From Saprospiraceae bacterium (GTDB lineage Bacteria; Bacteroidota; Bacteroidia; Chitinophagales; Saprospiraceae): a stretch of DNA of 64,000 bases. Below the pieces are notes generated by a model. It saw only the letters and a list, made by a program, of their open reading frames with translations. It did not search any database and was not told the DNA's origin. The DNA is taken from assembly GCA_016719855.1 (NCBI GenBank), contig JADJYH010000040.1, positions 30,742-94,741 of the forward strand, in the 5' to 3' direction. Below, piece by piece: positions 1 to 9,579 of the stretch. The stretch's first letter is position 1, and every line of letters starts with the position of its first letter. The translations under genes were made by a program, and so were the position numbers.

Positions 1-4
1 TATT

Positions 5-628
5 TTATCTTTTGAAAATGTTGTTGGTAAACAGCATGTCAACCAATGTGACGGAAGCTTCTTCCATTTTATTGGTAATGCCGTCAATCTTCGACACAGT
101 GTAGTTATAAAAAATCTGCATGATAATGGCCACGATAAGACCGAAAACCGTTGTCAACAAAGCCACTTTTATACCACCAGCAACGATGGTGGGAGATATG
201 TCACCAACCTGTTCAATACGGTCAAAAGCTTCCACCATACCGATTACAGTACCCAAGAAGCCAAGCATTGGTGCCAAGGCTATTACCAACGAAATCCAAA
301 TAAGGCCTTTTTCGAGCAAGCCCATTTGCACACTGCCGTAGGAAACAATGGCTTTTTCAACGGCGTCAGGGCCATGTGGCGCATTTCGAAGGCCTTCGAA
401 AAGAACGCTGGCGGTAGGGCCTTGGGTAGAACGGCAAACCTCCATTGCTCCCTTAACATCGCCATTTTTCAGGTTGTTATCAATTTTGGTAAGCAGTTTC
501 TCGGTGTTGACGGATGCAAGGTTGAGCGTGATAACCCGCTCGATGCAAGGACCCACGCCCAAAATCAAGCAGAAAAGGATGGGAAGCATAAAGCCCCAGC
601 CACCTTGAATGAACTTCTCCTTGAGCAA
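5..628 (-). CDS. MotA/TolQ/ExbB proton channel family protein (main body)
   Basis: This is the proton-channel subunit of an ExbB-ExbD/TolQ-TolR type inner-membrane motor, which uses the proton gradient to energise outer-membrane processes. The 207-residue body has a first membrane segment at about residues 13-33, a cytoplasmic stretch, and two further segments at about 108-130 and 150-172. The conserved core around the APMLGFLGTVIGM motif and the GGIKVALLTTVFGL motif is typical of the family. The only available start in this frame is TTG at 628, inside what should be the middle of the protein, because close relatives in Bacteroidetes carry an N-terminal signal-like leader. That leader exists immediately upstream in another frame (648-806). 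The natural partner, ExbD, would lie beyond the left edge of the window. Confidence 0.9.
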   Translation of the reverse strand: MLKEKFIQGGWGFMLPILFCLILGVGPCIERVITLNLASVNTEKLLTKIDNNLKNGDVKGAMEVCRSTQGPTASVLFEGLRNAPHGPDAVEKAIVSYGSVQMGLLEKGLIWISLVIALAPMLGFLGTVIGMVEAFDRIEQVGDISPTIVAGGIKVALLTTVFGLIVAIIMQIFYNYTVSKIDGITNKMEEASVTLVDMLFTNNIFKR

Positions 629-647
629 TTGAACACCGGAAGCAGCC

Positions 648-806
648 TCAACTTAGCGGAGCAACTTCCTCAGCAGGTGCAGTTGTGGTTTCCTGAACTG
701 CATTCGTATCCGTAGTGGATTGGGCGGTAGTGTCTTGGGCGCTAACGATGTTAGTAGTGAAGGTCACCAAGCCGAAGACGAGCAAAAGAGCTAATAATTT
801 GCGCAT
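648..806 (-). CDS. Out-of-frame signal-peptide leader of the ExbB-like protein
   Basis: A 52-residue ORF starts at an ATG at 806 and reads MRKLLALLLVFGLVTF, then a short hydrophobic stretch ending in a VSAQD-type cleavage site, then a Thr/Ala/Glu-rich tail. Leaders of exactly this kind precede the channel body in Bacteroidetes ExbB-like proteins (family knowledge). It ends at TGA (648-650). The channel frame is closed upstream by TAA at 653-655, so the two frames share only the codon pair AGT-TGA. Skipping one T there would read straight into Glu-Ala-Ala-Ser and the channel body. I infer that leader and body are one gene split by a one-base change or read by a +1 shift; a free 52-residue peptide is less likely. 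Confidence 0.7.
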   Translation of the reverse strand: MRKLLALLLVFGLVTFTTNIVSAQDTTAQSTTDTNAVQETTTAPAEEVAPLS

Positions 807-924
807 AGTCGTAAGATTTTACGTTTAAAATGAGTTAATCGTTAACTGAAAATTAATTGTGGGAATGTTCCCGATTTAATTGACTTTGAACTCCGTTGTT
901 TGTTCCCTCCAGAATTAAAATCAG

Positions 925-1012
925 CGGAGAGATAGGGATTCGAACCCTAGATACCCTTTTGAGGTATACACACTTTCCAGGCGTGCGCCTTCGACCACTC
1001 GGCCATCTCTCC
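925..1012 (-). tRNA. tRNA-Ser (anticodon GGA)
   Basis: The minus strand folds into a class II tRNA of 88 nt. The acceptor stem is GGAGAGA paired with TCTCTCC and the discriminator is G. The D-arm begins TGGCCGAGTGG. The anticodon loop has GGA between CCT and AAG. There is a long variable arm and a T-arm containing GGTTCGAATCC. The long variable arm and the GGA anticodon identify serine (UCC/UCU codons). No CCA is encoded. Confidence 0.95.
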
Positions 1013-1181
1013 GTGTGTTTTCTTTAACAGGAAAAAGCCCTGCTGTTTTCTTGACGCCGCAAAAATTGTAAAAAGAAATAACAATTCAAAAATTTTTAAA
1101 AGCGACAGTTCTTAAAATAATAATTTGGGACTGGAAAAGGCCAAGCAAGTTTTACTCGATAGTAGAAAAGATGGGGCAAGT

Positions 1182-1994
1182 TTAAGAAAGAGTTGTGTAA
1201 GGCCATGTTATTTTTCCAAAAATATTTTTCGCATTGTTTGTTGTCACCTTCGCAACCGTTTGTAAATCAACATTTTTTATCGCTGCCACCCTTTCTGCAA
1301 CCAGCCTGATATAAGCGCTTTCATTGCGTTTGCCACGGTAGGGTATAGGGGCGAGGTAGGGTGAATCGGTCTCCAGTACCAGCCATTCCAGCGGCAATTC
1401 GCTTACAACTTTGTCGAGTCCGGCGTTCTTGAAGGTCACCACGCCGCCAATGCCAAGATAAAAACCCAGGGCAAAAGCTTTTTCAGCCTGTTCGGTGGAA
1501 CCTGTGAAACAGTGCAAAATACCTCTGAGGCGTTCGTCCTTTTCGTCCTCTAGGATATCTAAAATCAGCTCGGTGGATTCCCTGGAATGGATAACAATGG
1601 GGAGGTCGTACTTTTTTGCCCAAGCTATCTGGGTCCTGAAAGCTTCGATTTGGAGGTCAAGCGTCGTTTTGTCCCAGAAAAGGTCAATGCCGATTTCGCC
1701 GATGGCGCAGAATGGCCTTTTTTCCAGCCAACCCTCTACTATTTCCAGCTCTTGATGGAAATCATCTTTCACGGAGCATGGGTGAAGCCCCATCATGGCA
1801 TGTACTTGATGGGGATAGGCCGCTTCCAGTGCCAGCATTTCCTGGATTACCCTGCTATCAATTGCTGGAAGAAAAAACTTCTCGACCCCGGCTTCCAATG
1901 CCCGTTCAATCATTTCTGCCCGGTCGCCATCAAATTCCTTAAGGTAGAGGTGAGTATGGGTGTCAGTGAGCGTAATTTTCGAAGATGCTTCCAT
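1182..1994 (-). CDS. TatD family metal-dependent hydrolase
   Basis: This 270-residue protein has the TatD/YcfH TIM-barrel signature of metal-dependent DNases and D-Tyr-tRNA-like hydrolases. The visible ligands are the DTHTHLY motif (His13 and His15), Glu100 in GEIGID, His136 in IVIHSRES, His161 in HCFTG and Asp210 in ETDSPYLAP. All expected metal-binding positions are present and the length is normal, so the enzyme should be active. I chose the ATG at 1994 because the protein then begins just before the barrel, as is usual. A TTG ten codons upstream (2024) would only add a poorly conserved extension. It stands alone between the tRNA and the start of the surface-protein island. The family role in DNA repair or quality control is general knowledge, not visible here. 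Confidence 0.93.
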   Translation of the reverse strand: MEASSKITLTDTHTHLYLKEFDGDRAEMIERALEAGVEKFFLPAIDSRVIQEMLALEAAYPHQVHAMMGLHPCSVKDDFHQELEIVEGWLEKRPFCAIGEIGIDLFWDKTTLDLQIEAFRTQIAWAKKYDLPIVIHSRESTELILDILEDEKDERLRGILHCFTGSTEQAEKAFALGFYLGIGGVVTFKNAGLDKVVSELPLEWLVLETDSPYLAPIPYRGKRNESAYIRLVAERVAAIKNVDLQTVAKVTTNNAKNIFGKITWPYTTLS

Positions 1995-2543
1995 TTTTCT
2001 GGATAAATTATTGACAACGAGCAATTTTTGATTGCTCCATTTTTGATATTATTGCAAGAAAATTCAAAAACCGAAATTTGGAGAGGATAGTTTTTACAAA
2101 CAAAACATAACCAAAGCGTAAAAATAACTCCAAAGACAATATATTTGCGACTTGTATTCCCTCCTGCACACGTTTTGACGCAACTCGTCAGTCTTGCTCA
2201 TCCAATTTCGGCCTTTTGATTAGGCACTAAAGAACACCTTCATTCAATAAAAATGGTTAGCCCATGTCAGGTGCTTCAGGGTCAGAAACCCAGAAGTTTC
2301 TGAGGAATCTTTTGTTCGACAATTGTCTGTCCAATGGCGTTTTAGAAAACGCTGGTCTTGAGAAAACTCACCACAACTAATTTTAGGCATTGCACAATGG
2401 CTTGGAAAACAGCTATTTACAAAAAAATTAACCGGAGGCATCACGATAATCCCAACATCAGCATCACGCATAAGCAGTCATGTAAACAACCTCCAATTAT
2501 GGAAAAAAGAAATGAACACTTTGAGCAAACACTGAAAGAACAC
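1995..2543. other. Non-coding stretch upstream of giant gene A
   Basis: About 500 bases without a convincing gene separate the divergent TatD gene from giant protein A. The plus-strand frame of A is open back to 2358, but the residues before 2499 look untranslated. The stretch contains a TATATTTG that fits the Bacteroidetes -7 element. I see no RNA gene or strong hairpin in it. Confidence 0.5.
2140..2147 (+). promoter_or_regulatory. Possible -7 promoter element TATATTTG
   Basis: TATATTTG matches the Bacteroidetes TAnnTTTG -7 consensus and lies in the gap between the divergent TatD gene and gene A. I do not see a good -33 TTTG at the right distance, and it would give a leader of about 350-400 nt, so this is tentative. 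Confidence 0.25.
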
Positions 2544-5500
2544 ATGAAACCTATAAAATCCTTTCCTCATTTTGCAACTATTCTGGTAGCAGCTTTTTGT
2601 CTTTTTGGGCAAACGGCAACTGCTGATTCGTTCCGTGACGGCATCCACCCAAACTGGCTGAACCCTTGGTCGGTTAGTGCAGGCCCCGACGTTTCCATCT
2701 GTTTTGGCAATGCAACCCAGTTGCAGGCCACTGGGGCAAACAGCTACATTTGGGCACCGGCAACGGGACTGAGTTGCACCAACTGCCCCAACCCAATTGC
2801 CTCCCCGAACGTTACCACCACCTATTTTGTGACTGGTGATGATGGAACGATGGACGAAGTAGTGGTGAAAGTGCTAAGCCCACCCGTCATCCTGGATGTG
2901 GACGTAAACCAGCCCACGGACTGCAACCTGCACAACGGCTCCATCTCCATCACGACCCTGGGCCTCGACCCTTACGAATACAGCATTGACAGTGGAATGG
3001 TGTGGCAGAACAACGGCGTATTCACGGCATTGGGGCCAGGCAACTACTCAGTGCAGGTACGCGGTTCCAATGGTATCTGTGTTGTAAATGGCGGCAATTT
3101 TACCCTCAACTATCCTACGGCTCCCCAAATCCTCAACATTCTCGCCAACGACCCCACCTTCTGCGATGTGTCAAACGGCTCCATCGTGGTTTCGGCAAAT
3201 GGTGGAATCAGTCCCTTGCAGTACAGCATTGACGCTGGGCAAACTTGGCAGGTGCTCAACACCTTCCAACTCCTTGGCTCTGGCAACTACCAAATCAGGG
3301 TTCGCAATGCCAACGGTAGCTGCGCAATCAGCGGTGGTTCGGTCACGCTCACTGGCTCACCTGATGAAGCCATTATTGACAATGTTTTTGTTGCCAGCCC
3401 AACCAATTGCGACGAGATGAATGGCCTGATTACCGTCGTAGTTCCCAACAACGGTGGCCAATTTGAATTCAGCATAAACGGCGGCATTGACTACCAGCCC
3501 AGCAACAACTTCACGGGCCTCGACGAGGGCATTTACCACGTCATCGTTCGTCGCACCGACGGAACCTGTACCAAAAGTGGTGGTTACGTCACACTCACCA
3601 GCCCCAACCGCCCCATCATCTACGGCGTCTCGACCGTGAATCCGCAGGGCTGTGGCAGCCAATCGGGCAACATCACCATCCTCGCCTTTGGGCCAAGCAC
3701 ACTACAGTACAGCATTGATGGTGGCACGACCTGGTATAGCTCGAACACCTTTACCAACCTGCCTGTGAGCACCTACTCGATTGCTGTGCAAAATAGCGAT
3801 GGTTCCTGCTTCACGGCAGATGGCACGGTCACGCTGACCGAGCCGGGGCCACCGGTAATCAGTGCCGTGAACGCTGCTAACCCAACTGCCTGTGGATTGA
3901 CGAACGGCGCCATCAGCATCTCGGCCACTGGGGTGGGGCTGCTGGAGTACAGCATCAACAACGGCGCATCGTGGCAATTGGCATCTACATTTAACAACCT
4001 TGCCGAAGGCAGCTACCAAGTATGGGTGCAGTTTGTCGGTGGTGGCTGCCCGGTCAGCTACACTTCCAACCCGGTCGTGTTGGATGCGCCAGGGGCCGTT
4101 CCAGTCATCAGTGCCATCAACCAAACGCAGCCGTCCAGTTGCGGTGTGACGGATGGCTCCATCTCCATCGCCGCCAGCGGCAGTGGGCCACTTTCATACA
4201 GCATAAACGGCGGCGCAAGTTTCCAATCCTTCAACGTTTTCAACAACCTGTCTGCTGGCGACTACCAAATAGTGGTGGCGCTCACTGGCAGCAACTGCTC
4301 CACTACGGGGTCGGCAAACCTGTTTTACAGTGGCTGCACCGACACGGTGCAAGTGACCATCCCCGGCAACGCCAACACCGACTACTGCATTGACCCAGCG
4401 GTGTTCAACAACCTCGGAACCATCACCGGGGCAGGTATTTGCGATCCCGGCAGCGTTCTCACCGTAGCCGCCATTTCCATCAACCAAAACTGCCTGACGC
4501 TTTCGCCAGCACCTGGCTTCACGGGCGTTTCCACAGATTTGATTTGCACGGTTCATTGCTTCAACAACAGCAACATCTGCGACACGACCTTCTTGCAAGT
4601 GACCGTGCAGGGCGTGGTGAACTGCGACGATGTTTTTGCCACGGACACCGTGACCCTCGACTATGTGGGCGACCCCACCAACTATTGCGTTCCCGTGCCG
4701 CTGACCGACCTGCTCGGCTTCGACCTGTACCTCAACGTTACGCCGCTCATCAGTCCGTTTGCTTGCGACTACGAGCCGACCATTGCCTACTCCTACACCT
4801 TTTTGCCAGGGGCCGGGTTCAGTGGCCCTTATTCGCTGGATGCTTGGACGGTGAACAACATTACCTACTCCGGTTTTTTCAACGATGCAAACGGCCTGCT
4901 GGCGTTGATGCTGGCTTTTGACCCAACGGGGAACTGGCAAATAAACCTTGCCTCCGGCTTGATTTTCGGCGGAGACCCGAATGCTACCTATGACGATATG
5001 GAGGTGACGCACATCCCAAGCGGCACAGAGTCCATCCTGAACACGAACACCACCTTCTTGCCGACCGGCTTCACGGTGGGTTTGAGCGACCCCGGCGTTT
5101 CGGTTTTGATTGTCCAAAACCCGGCGAACGGGTGCGCCGATACGCTGTACATCAACGCCGTGCTCAACCCGACGACAACCGACACCGTCTTTTTGACGAC
5201 GACCGTGAACACCCCGACCATCGCCACCTGCCTCGATGGCAGCGAGCTGCCCGGTGGCGTTATCGTCAACGTTGGCTACTGCAACGTGCCAAGCAATGGT
5301 GCTGCTCCGCTCACGTCGCCGACCTGCGTTTACTACATCCCAAACCTAAATTTTGCGGGGCAGGACGAGTTTTGCATGGTGTATTGCGACGGCGGCTTCC
5401 CACAGGTTTGCGACACGACTTTTTTTATCGTCAACGTCCTACCGGAAAATGACACGGTGTACCTGACCATCCCAGCGGGCGAGACTTCCGTGGACACCTG

Positions 5501-6611
5501 TCTCGGCAACTTCGTCATCGAGCTACCGGGCGGCATCACCTCGGCTGATTTTTGTGGCATAAATTCGACGGAAATCAGCGGGACGGTGAATGGCAACTGC
5601 TTGGTTTTCAACGCAAACGGAACATTTTATGGCACGACGACCGTCTGCGCAAGCTTTTGCAGTGGCGGCTTTTGCGACGAAAATACCATCATCGTGACCA
5701 TCGTGCCGCCCGTGGTTTGTGATGAAATATTTGACCAAGACTCCTTGAGTTTCAACACGCCTACGGCGAACAATTCACTTTGCATCCCCATCCCCACCAA
5801 TGAAATCTTCAACTACGATGTGACGCTGGATGGCGTGGCCTACCCGCAATCGTTCACCCCGTGCGGGTTTGACAACCTGGTGGTTTACAGCTACGCAAAT
5901 TTGCCCGCAGGGCCTTACACCGTCAACTCGTGGACGGCAAACGGTACGCTCCACAGCGGCACTGTCTCCAACATTGCCGACCTGGTGGCCACGATGAACA
6001 CTTGGGACCCCACTGGGGATTGGGTCGTCAACGCTGCAACGCAGACGATTCAAGGCGGACAAGGCGGCACTTACAGCAACCTCGTCATCACGCCAGCGGG
6101 TGGCGCTCCGCAAACATTGACGGTGAACCTGGTGCAGTTCTCGTTTGGCTCAGGGATGGGCATTGACGGTTACGGAAGCCACGAGGTCATCGTGACGGCA
6201 GCGAACGGCTGTGCAGACACGGTGCAAGTGACGTTCGTGGGGCATGTTTTTTCGACCGACACACTGGTGTTCAACACCACGCCAAACACGACCGTCAACC
6301 AGATTTGCGGCGACACCTCTGAGCTGCTCGGCAACCTGTTCAGTGTGAGCTTCTGCGGGCTACCAGATAACGGCGGCTTCGTGCCGACCAGCGCCACCTG
6401 CTTTAGTTACACCCCGAACCTCGACTTCATTGGCTCGGACACGGTTTGCGTGGTCTTTTGCGACGACAATCTCGTGCCCGTCTGCGACACTTTTGTCTTT
6501 GTGATAAATGTGACGGAGCCTTGCCCTGAAATTTTTAACCCGAACGAAATTTTGTTTCGTTGCAAAATGGGGCAGGGGAGGCTTGCCTGCCCATTGCGCC
6601 AGCGCAAATAA
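2544..6611 (+). CDS. Giant secreted protein A, N-terminal part (SprB-like repeats; frameshifted)
   Basis: This is the first 1355 residues of a protein of about 2320 residues that is probably exported and displayed on the cell surface. From the ATG at 2544 it has a short basic start, a hydrophobic segment and an ATADSF cleavage region. An in-frame ATG at 2499 would give a longer n-region and cannot be excluded. A short Ig-like module (VSICFGNATQLQA) is followed by six SprB-like repeats of about 80 residues, then alternating Cys-rich cadherin-like units and copies 1 and 2 of a module of about 180 residues with an M-N-x-W-D-P-T-G-x-W core. The frame ends in unrelated residues at 6611. The true continuation is in the -1 frame from about 6560, since copy 3 of the module begins here (CPEIFNPNEILF) and continues there. 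Confidence 0.88.
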   Translation: MKPIKSFPHFATILVAAFCLFGQTATADSFRDGIHPNWLNPWSVSAGPDVSICFGNATQLQATGANSYIWAPATGLSCTNCPNPIASPNVTTTYFVTGDDGTMDEVVVKVLSPPVILDVDVNQPTDCNLHNGSISITTLGLDPYEYSIDSGMVWQNNGVFTALGPGNYSVQVRGSNGICVVNGGNFTLNYPTAPQILNILANDPTFCDVSNGSIVVSANGGISPLQYSIDAGQTWQVLNTFQLLGSGNYQIRVRNANGSCAISGGSVTLTGSPDEAIIDNVFVASPTNCDEMNGLITVVVPNNGGQFEFSINGGIDYQPSNNFTGLDEGIYHVIVRRTDGTCTKSGGYVTLTSPNRPIIYGVSTVNPQGCGSQSGNITILAFGPSTLQYSIDGGTTWYSSNTFTNLPVSTYSIAVQNSDGSCFTADGTVTLTEPGPPVISAVNAANPTACGLTNGAISISATGVGLLEYSINNGASWQLASTFNNLAEGSYQVWVQFVGGGCPVSYTSNPVVLDAPGAVPVISAINQTQPSSCGVTDGSISIAASGSGPLSYSINGGASFQSFNVFNNLSAGDYQIVVALTGSNCSTTGSANLFYSGCTDTVQVTIPGNANTDYCIDPAVFNNLGTITGAGICDPGSVLTVAAISINQNCLTLSPAPGFTGVSTDLICTVHCFNNSNICDTTFLQVTVQGVVNCDDVFATDTVTLDYVGDPTNYCVPVPLTDLLGFDLYLNVTPLISPFACDYEPTIAYSYTFLPGAGFSGPYSLDAWTVNNITYSGFFNDANGLLALMLAFDPTGNWQINLASGLIFGGDPNATYDDMEVTHIPSGTESILNTNTTFLPTGFTVGLSDPGVSVLIVQNPANGCADTLYINAVLNPTTTDTVFLTTTVNTPTIATCLDGSELPGGVIVNVGYCNVPSNGAAPLTSPTCVYYIPNLNFAGQDEFCMVYCDGGFPQVCDTTFFIVNVLPENDTVYLTIPAGETSVDTCLGNFVIELPGGITSADFCGINSTEISGTVNGNCLVFNANGTFYGTTTVCASFCSGGFCDENTIIVTIVPPVVCDEIFDQDSLSFNTPTANNSLCIPIPTNEIFNYDVTLDGVAYPQSFTPCGFDNLVVYSYANLPAGPYTVNSWTANGTLHSGTVSNIADLVATMNTWDPTGDWVVNAATQTIQGGQGGTYSNLVITPAGGAPQTLTVNLVQFSFGSGMGIDGYGSHEVIVTAANGCADTVQVTFVGHVFSTDTLVFNTTPNTTVNQICGDTSELLGNLFSVSFCGLPDNGGFVPTSATCFSYTPNLDFIGSDTVCVVFCDDNLVPVCDTFVFVINVTEPCPEIFNPNEILFRCKMGQGRLACPLRQRK
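2890..4335 (+). repeat. Six tandem SprB-like repeats in protein A
   Basis: Six direct coding repeats of about 240 bp each encode units of the form x-P-T-x-C-x-x-x-N-G-x-I-x-I ... L-x-Y-S-I-(D/N)-x-G-x-x-W ... L-x-x-G-x-Y-x-(I/V)-x-V. Starts lie near 2899, 3136, 3382, 3625, 3862 and 4111. The pattern matches SprB repeats of the Flavobacterium gliding adhesin (family knowledge). The copies have diverged clearly at DNA level, so they are old. Confidence 0.8.
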
Positions 6612-9511
6612 TTGACTACCAGATAACGCTGGACGGCCTGCCCTACGGCGGAACACTGACACCCTGCGACGTGGACCAGGTGTTCATCTACAACTTCGCA
6701 CAGGTGTTTAGCCAGGGCGCCAACGGGCCATATTCGGTAAGCTGGCAAGCAAATGGTCAAAATTTTGCAAGTGTGGTACAAAATATGCAGGAGTTGGTTG
6801 CCCAGATGAACGTTTGGGACTTCGCCGGAAACTGGAACATTGAACAGCCCACCTTTTCCATCATCAGCACCAACGACAACGGAGTGTACGGAAACCTCAT
6901 CATCACGCACATCGTCACGGGCATTTTGAGCACCATTGCGCCTGACTTCAACGGCATCCCGTTCGGTACGGCGGTGCAAATCAACGGTGCTGGCCAGCAC
7001 GAACTCGTGGTCGAGAGCCAAGTGGACGGCTGCTCCGACACGCTGACCATCAATGCGCTGAACGGCGTGAGCCAGCTCGATATTTTCACTTACGAAGAGT
7101 TGCCGAGCAACGTAGAATGCATTGATATCACTGGCTTGCCGGGTACTTTTCAGACGCTGGCGATTTGCCAGCAGCCCCAAAACGGTACGATTGCCATCGT
7201 TGGCAATTGTTTCACTTACACCCCAGCGCCTGGTTTTGTTGGCACAAATACCGGATGCGTCGTCGCCTGCGACAACCTCGGCAACTGCGATACGACTTTA
7301 CTCAACATCACGGTTGGCGCACTTTGCAGCCTGTTCGACGTGTTTCCGGCCACCACGCAGCAAGTTCAGGTACTCGATTGTGCGGACATTGCGGCGTACT
7401 GTACGCCCATTTTGTTCGATTCCATCGGCAATTACGGGGTGCTGGACAACGGCTTCCCCTACACGGGCGGCTTTGTGCTGTGCAACGGGCAGTTTGCCCA
7501 AATTGCGCTGGACACTGGCTTCCATCAGATGGTGTTCGTGCAGATGAGCACCGGCTGCCAGGACACGCTGCTTGCAAATGTCACCTGCACTTCGGACGAT
7601 GGCTGCGGTATCATGGCGCTCTCCCCACTGACCCTCAGCGTGGACGATTGCAACGAAGCGACCCAGTTTTGTGTGTCCGTGCTTGCCACGGATTTGCCCA
7701 ATTTTCTCATCACGGACAATGGGGCCGCCTTCGGCGGAACGGTTGGCCTGTGCGACCTGAACGGCACCACCATCGGCCTGACGATTGACACCGGGCTGCA
7801 CGTACTGATACTCGAAGACACGGTGAAAGGCTGTGCGGACACCTTCGAGGTGAACGTACTTTGCAGCATCATTGACGACGTAACGATTGACACCACGGTT
7901 GAGCAGGGCGGATCGCTGGTGCTTTGCCTCGAAGATTTTGGCTACCTCGCAGCCACGATTGACAGCGTGGCGTCGGTATGCCAGGGCAATGGCAACACCA
8001 GTATCAGCGTGGACACCACGACTTGGTGCATCACGATATTGGGCGAGCTGGTTGGCCTCGACACAGCTTGTTTTGAGGTTTTTATCGGCGACACCTCCGC
8101 TATTTTTACGGCAAATATTGAGGTGACGACACCCTGCCCAATCTTCATTCCCGGTGGGATATTGGCCACCGGCGTTCCCTGCTCCGTGGACACCGGCCTG
8201 ATTTGCTTGCCGATAACTTTCCTTGAACTGACGAACAAAACCCTCCAACTAGATGGGCTGCCGTACACCGGGCCACTGCTGCCCTGCGGCATTGACAGCA
8301 CATTTATCCTAAATTACAATGCCTTGCCGAGCCAAGGCCTGATTGGGCCGTACACCATCCAATCTTGGAGCGTAAATGGCACTCCGTTCACGGGCGTTTT
8401 CAACACGGTTCAGGAACTGGCGGACTTGATGAACGGCTGGGACCCGACAGGGAACTGGTTGGTTATTTTTGACCCAGTGAACGGTGTGAACGTGATTCAG
8501 GGCGGCGACCCGATGAATGTTTACAGCGGCATGTCCGTAAAACAGGATATTTCTGGGGTGGAAGTGGTGCTCGGCATCAACACCATCACTGTACCGACCG
8601 GCGTGGCAATCCAAGTGCCGCTTGGCGGCTACTTCTTGACCATCACGGACACGGTGACACTTTGCAGTGAAACGGCCGTCGTGGAGTTGGTCTGCATCAG
8701 CTCGGATGTGGTGGAGGATACCATTTTATTAGGCACACAGGATACTTTCTGCCTCGACCTTTCGGACTTGGTGGGCAATGTGGTGAGCGCCACGAACATT
8801 TGCCCCGGCTCGAACGGTCAGACGGTAGCCTTCACGATTGACAGCAGCTTCTGCGTCATTTATGAAGGCAATGAACCCGGCCTTGACTCAGCCTGCGTGG
8901 TGGTCTGCGACGATGCCGGGCTTTGCGATACCACCTATTTTTACATCACCGTGCAGTTCACGAACGATTCATTGCCGATAGCGGTGGACGACCTCGACGG
9001 CCTCACCGAGGAGGGCGACCCGACCATCATCCAGGTGTTGGACAACGACACGGTTCAGTTCCTGTTGAGCGTAACCATCGTTGACCAACCTTCGCACGGT
9101 GAGGCACAGGCATTGCCGAACGGTACCATCAACTACGTGCCAGACCCAGGCTACTGCGACGCAAATGTGCCGGACAGTTTTACCTATGCCATTTGCAACC
9201 CGGTTGGCTGCGACACGGCTACTGTTTTTGTAACGGTCTTGTGCGCTGAATTGGAGATTTTCGAGGGGTTTTCACCTAACGGGGATGACATGAACGAGAC
9301 TTTCAGAATCAATGGCCTGCAAAACTGGCCGAACAACCACCTACAAATCTTCAACCGCTGGGGCACGCTGGTGTACGATGCCACGGACTACCAAAGCGAT
9401 TGGGACGGCACTTGGAAGGACAAAAAACTGCCAGATAGCACCTACTTCTACATCCTGGAGCTTGGCGACGGCGGTGGCACCAAGCGGGGGTACGTGGTGA
9501 TACTGAGGTAG
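6560..9511 (+). CDS. Giant secreted protein A, C-terminal part with gliding-associated (T9SS type B) C-terminal domain
   Basis: This frame carries the rest of protein A; the TTG at 6560 only marks where it opens. It completes copy 3 of the 180-residue module (to about 7068), has two short versions of that module (about 7320-7590 and 7600-7870), several Cys-rich cadherin-like units, and copy 4 (8135-8697). A VDDLDG linker and another cadherin-like unit follow. The last 85 residues are the gliding-motility-associated C-terminal domain (CHU_C/TIGR04131 type): FSPNGDDMNETFRI, then LQIFNRWGTLVYD, DWDGTW and a final GYVVILR. This domain targets proteins through the type IX secretion system, so export across the outer membrane is expected. 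A strong hairpin terminator follows directly. Confidence 0.88.
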   Translation: MQNGAGEACLPIAPAQIIDYQITLDGLPYGGTLTPCDVDQVFIYNFAQVFSQGANGPYSVSWQANGQNFASVVQNMQELVAQMNVWDFAGNWNIEQPTFSIISTNDNGVYGNLIITHIVTGILSTIAPDFNGIPFGTAVQINGAGQHELVVESQVDGCSDTLTINALNGVSQLDIFTYEELPSNVECIDITGLPGTFQTLAICQQPQNGTIAIVGNCFTYTPAPGFVGTNTGCVVACDNLGNCDTTLLNITVGALCSLFDVFPATTQQVQVLDCADIAAYCTPILFDSIGNYGVLDNGFPYTGGFVLCNGQFAQIALDTGFHQMVFVQMSTGCQDTLLANVTCTSDDGCGIMALSPLTLSVDDCNEATQFCVSVLATDLPNFLITDNGAAFGGTVGLCDLNGTTIGLTIDTGLHVLILEDTVKGCADTFEVNVLCSIIDDVTIDTTVEQGGSLVLCLEDFGYLAATIDSVASVCQGNGNTSISVDTTTWCITILGELVGLDTACFEVFIGDTSAIFTANIEVTTPCPIFIPGGILATGVPCSVDTGLICLPITFLELTNKTLQLDGLPYTGPLLPCGIDSTFILNYNALPSQGLIGPYTIQSWSVNGTPFTGVFNTVQELADLMNGWDPTGNWLVIFDPVNGVNVIQGGDPMNVYSGMSVKQDISGVEVVLGINTITVPTGVAIQVPLGGYFLTITDTVTLCSETAVVELVCISSDVVEDTILLGTQDTFCLDLSDLVGNVVSATNICPGSNGQTVAFTIDSSFCVIYEGNEPGLDSACVVVCDDAGLCDTTYFYITVQFTNDSLPIAVDDLDGLTEEGDPTIIQVLDNDTVQFLLSVTIVDQPSHGEAQALPNGTINYVPDPGYCDANVPDSFTYAICNPVGCDTATVFVTVLCAELEIFEGFSPNGDDMNETFRINGLQNWPNNHLQIFNRWGTLVYDATDYQSDWDGTWKDKKLPDSTYFYILELGDGGGTKRGYVVILR

Positions 9512-9544
9512 TTACAAAGAAGACAATCACGATAAGTGGATTAA

Positions 9545-9579
9545 AGGCCGGGCAGCCCATGGGCAGCCCGGCCTATTTT
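9545..9579 (+). terminator. Rho-independent terminator after gene A
   Basis: A nine-base stem, AGGCCGGGC paired with GCCCGGCCT, extends past one mismatch into a GCCC/GGGC inner stem with a two-base loop. It is followed by ATTTTTGTTTTT. It lies 34 bases after the stop of A. Confidence 0.8.

Noticed and set aside
2358..2498. Upstream in-frame extension of protein A (MRKLTTTNFRHCTMAWKTAI)
   Set aside because: The residues before 2499 are polar and unlike a signal peptide, and the true signal peptide starts at 2544.
6560..6611. Programmed -1 frameshift in gene A
   Set aside because: There is no X-XXY-YYZ slippery heptamer with a clear downstream stem at this place, and other large genes here have shifts at plain homopolymers. 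A base error or decay is simpler.
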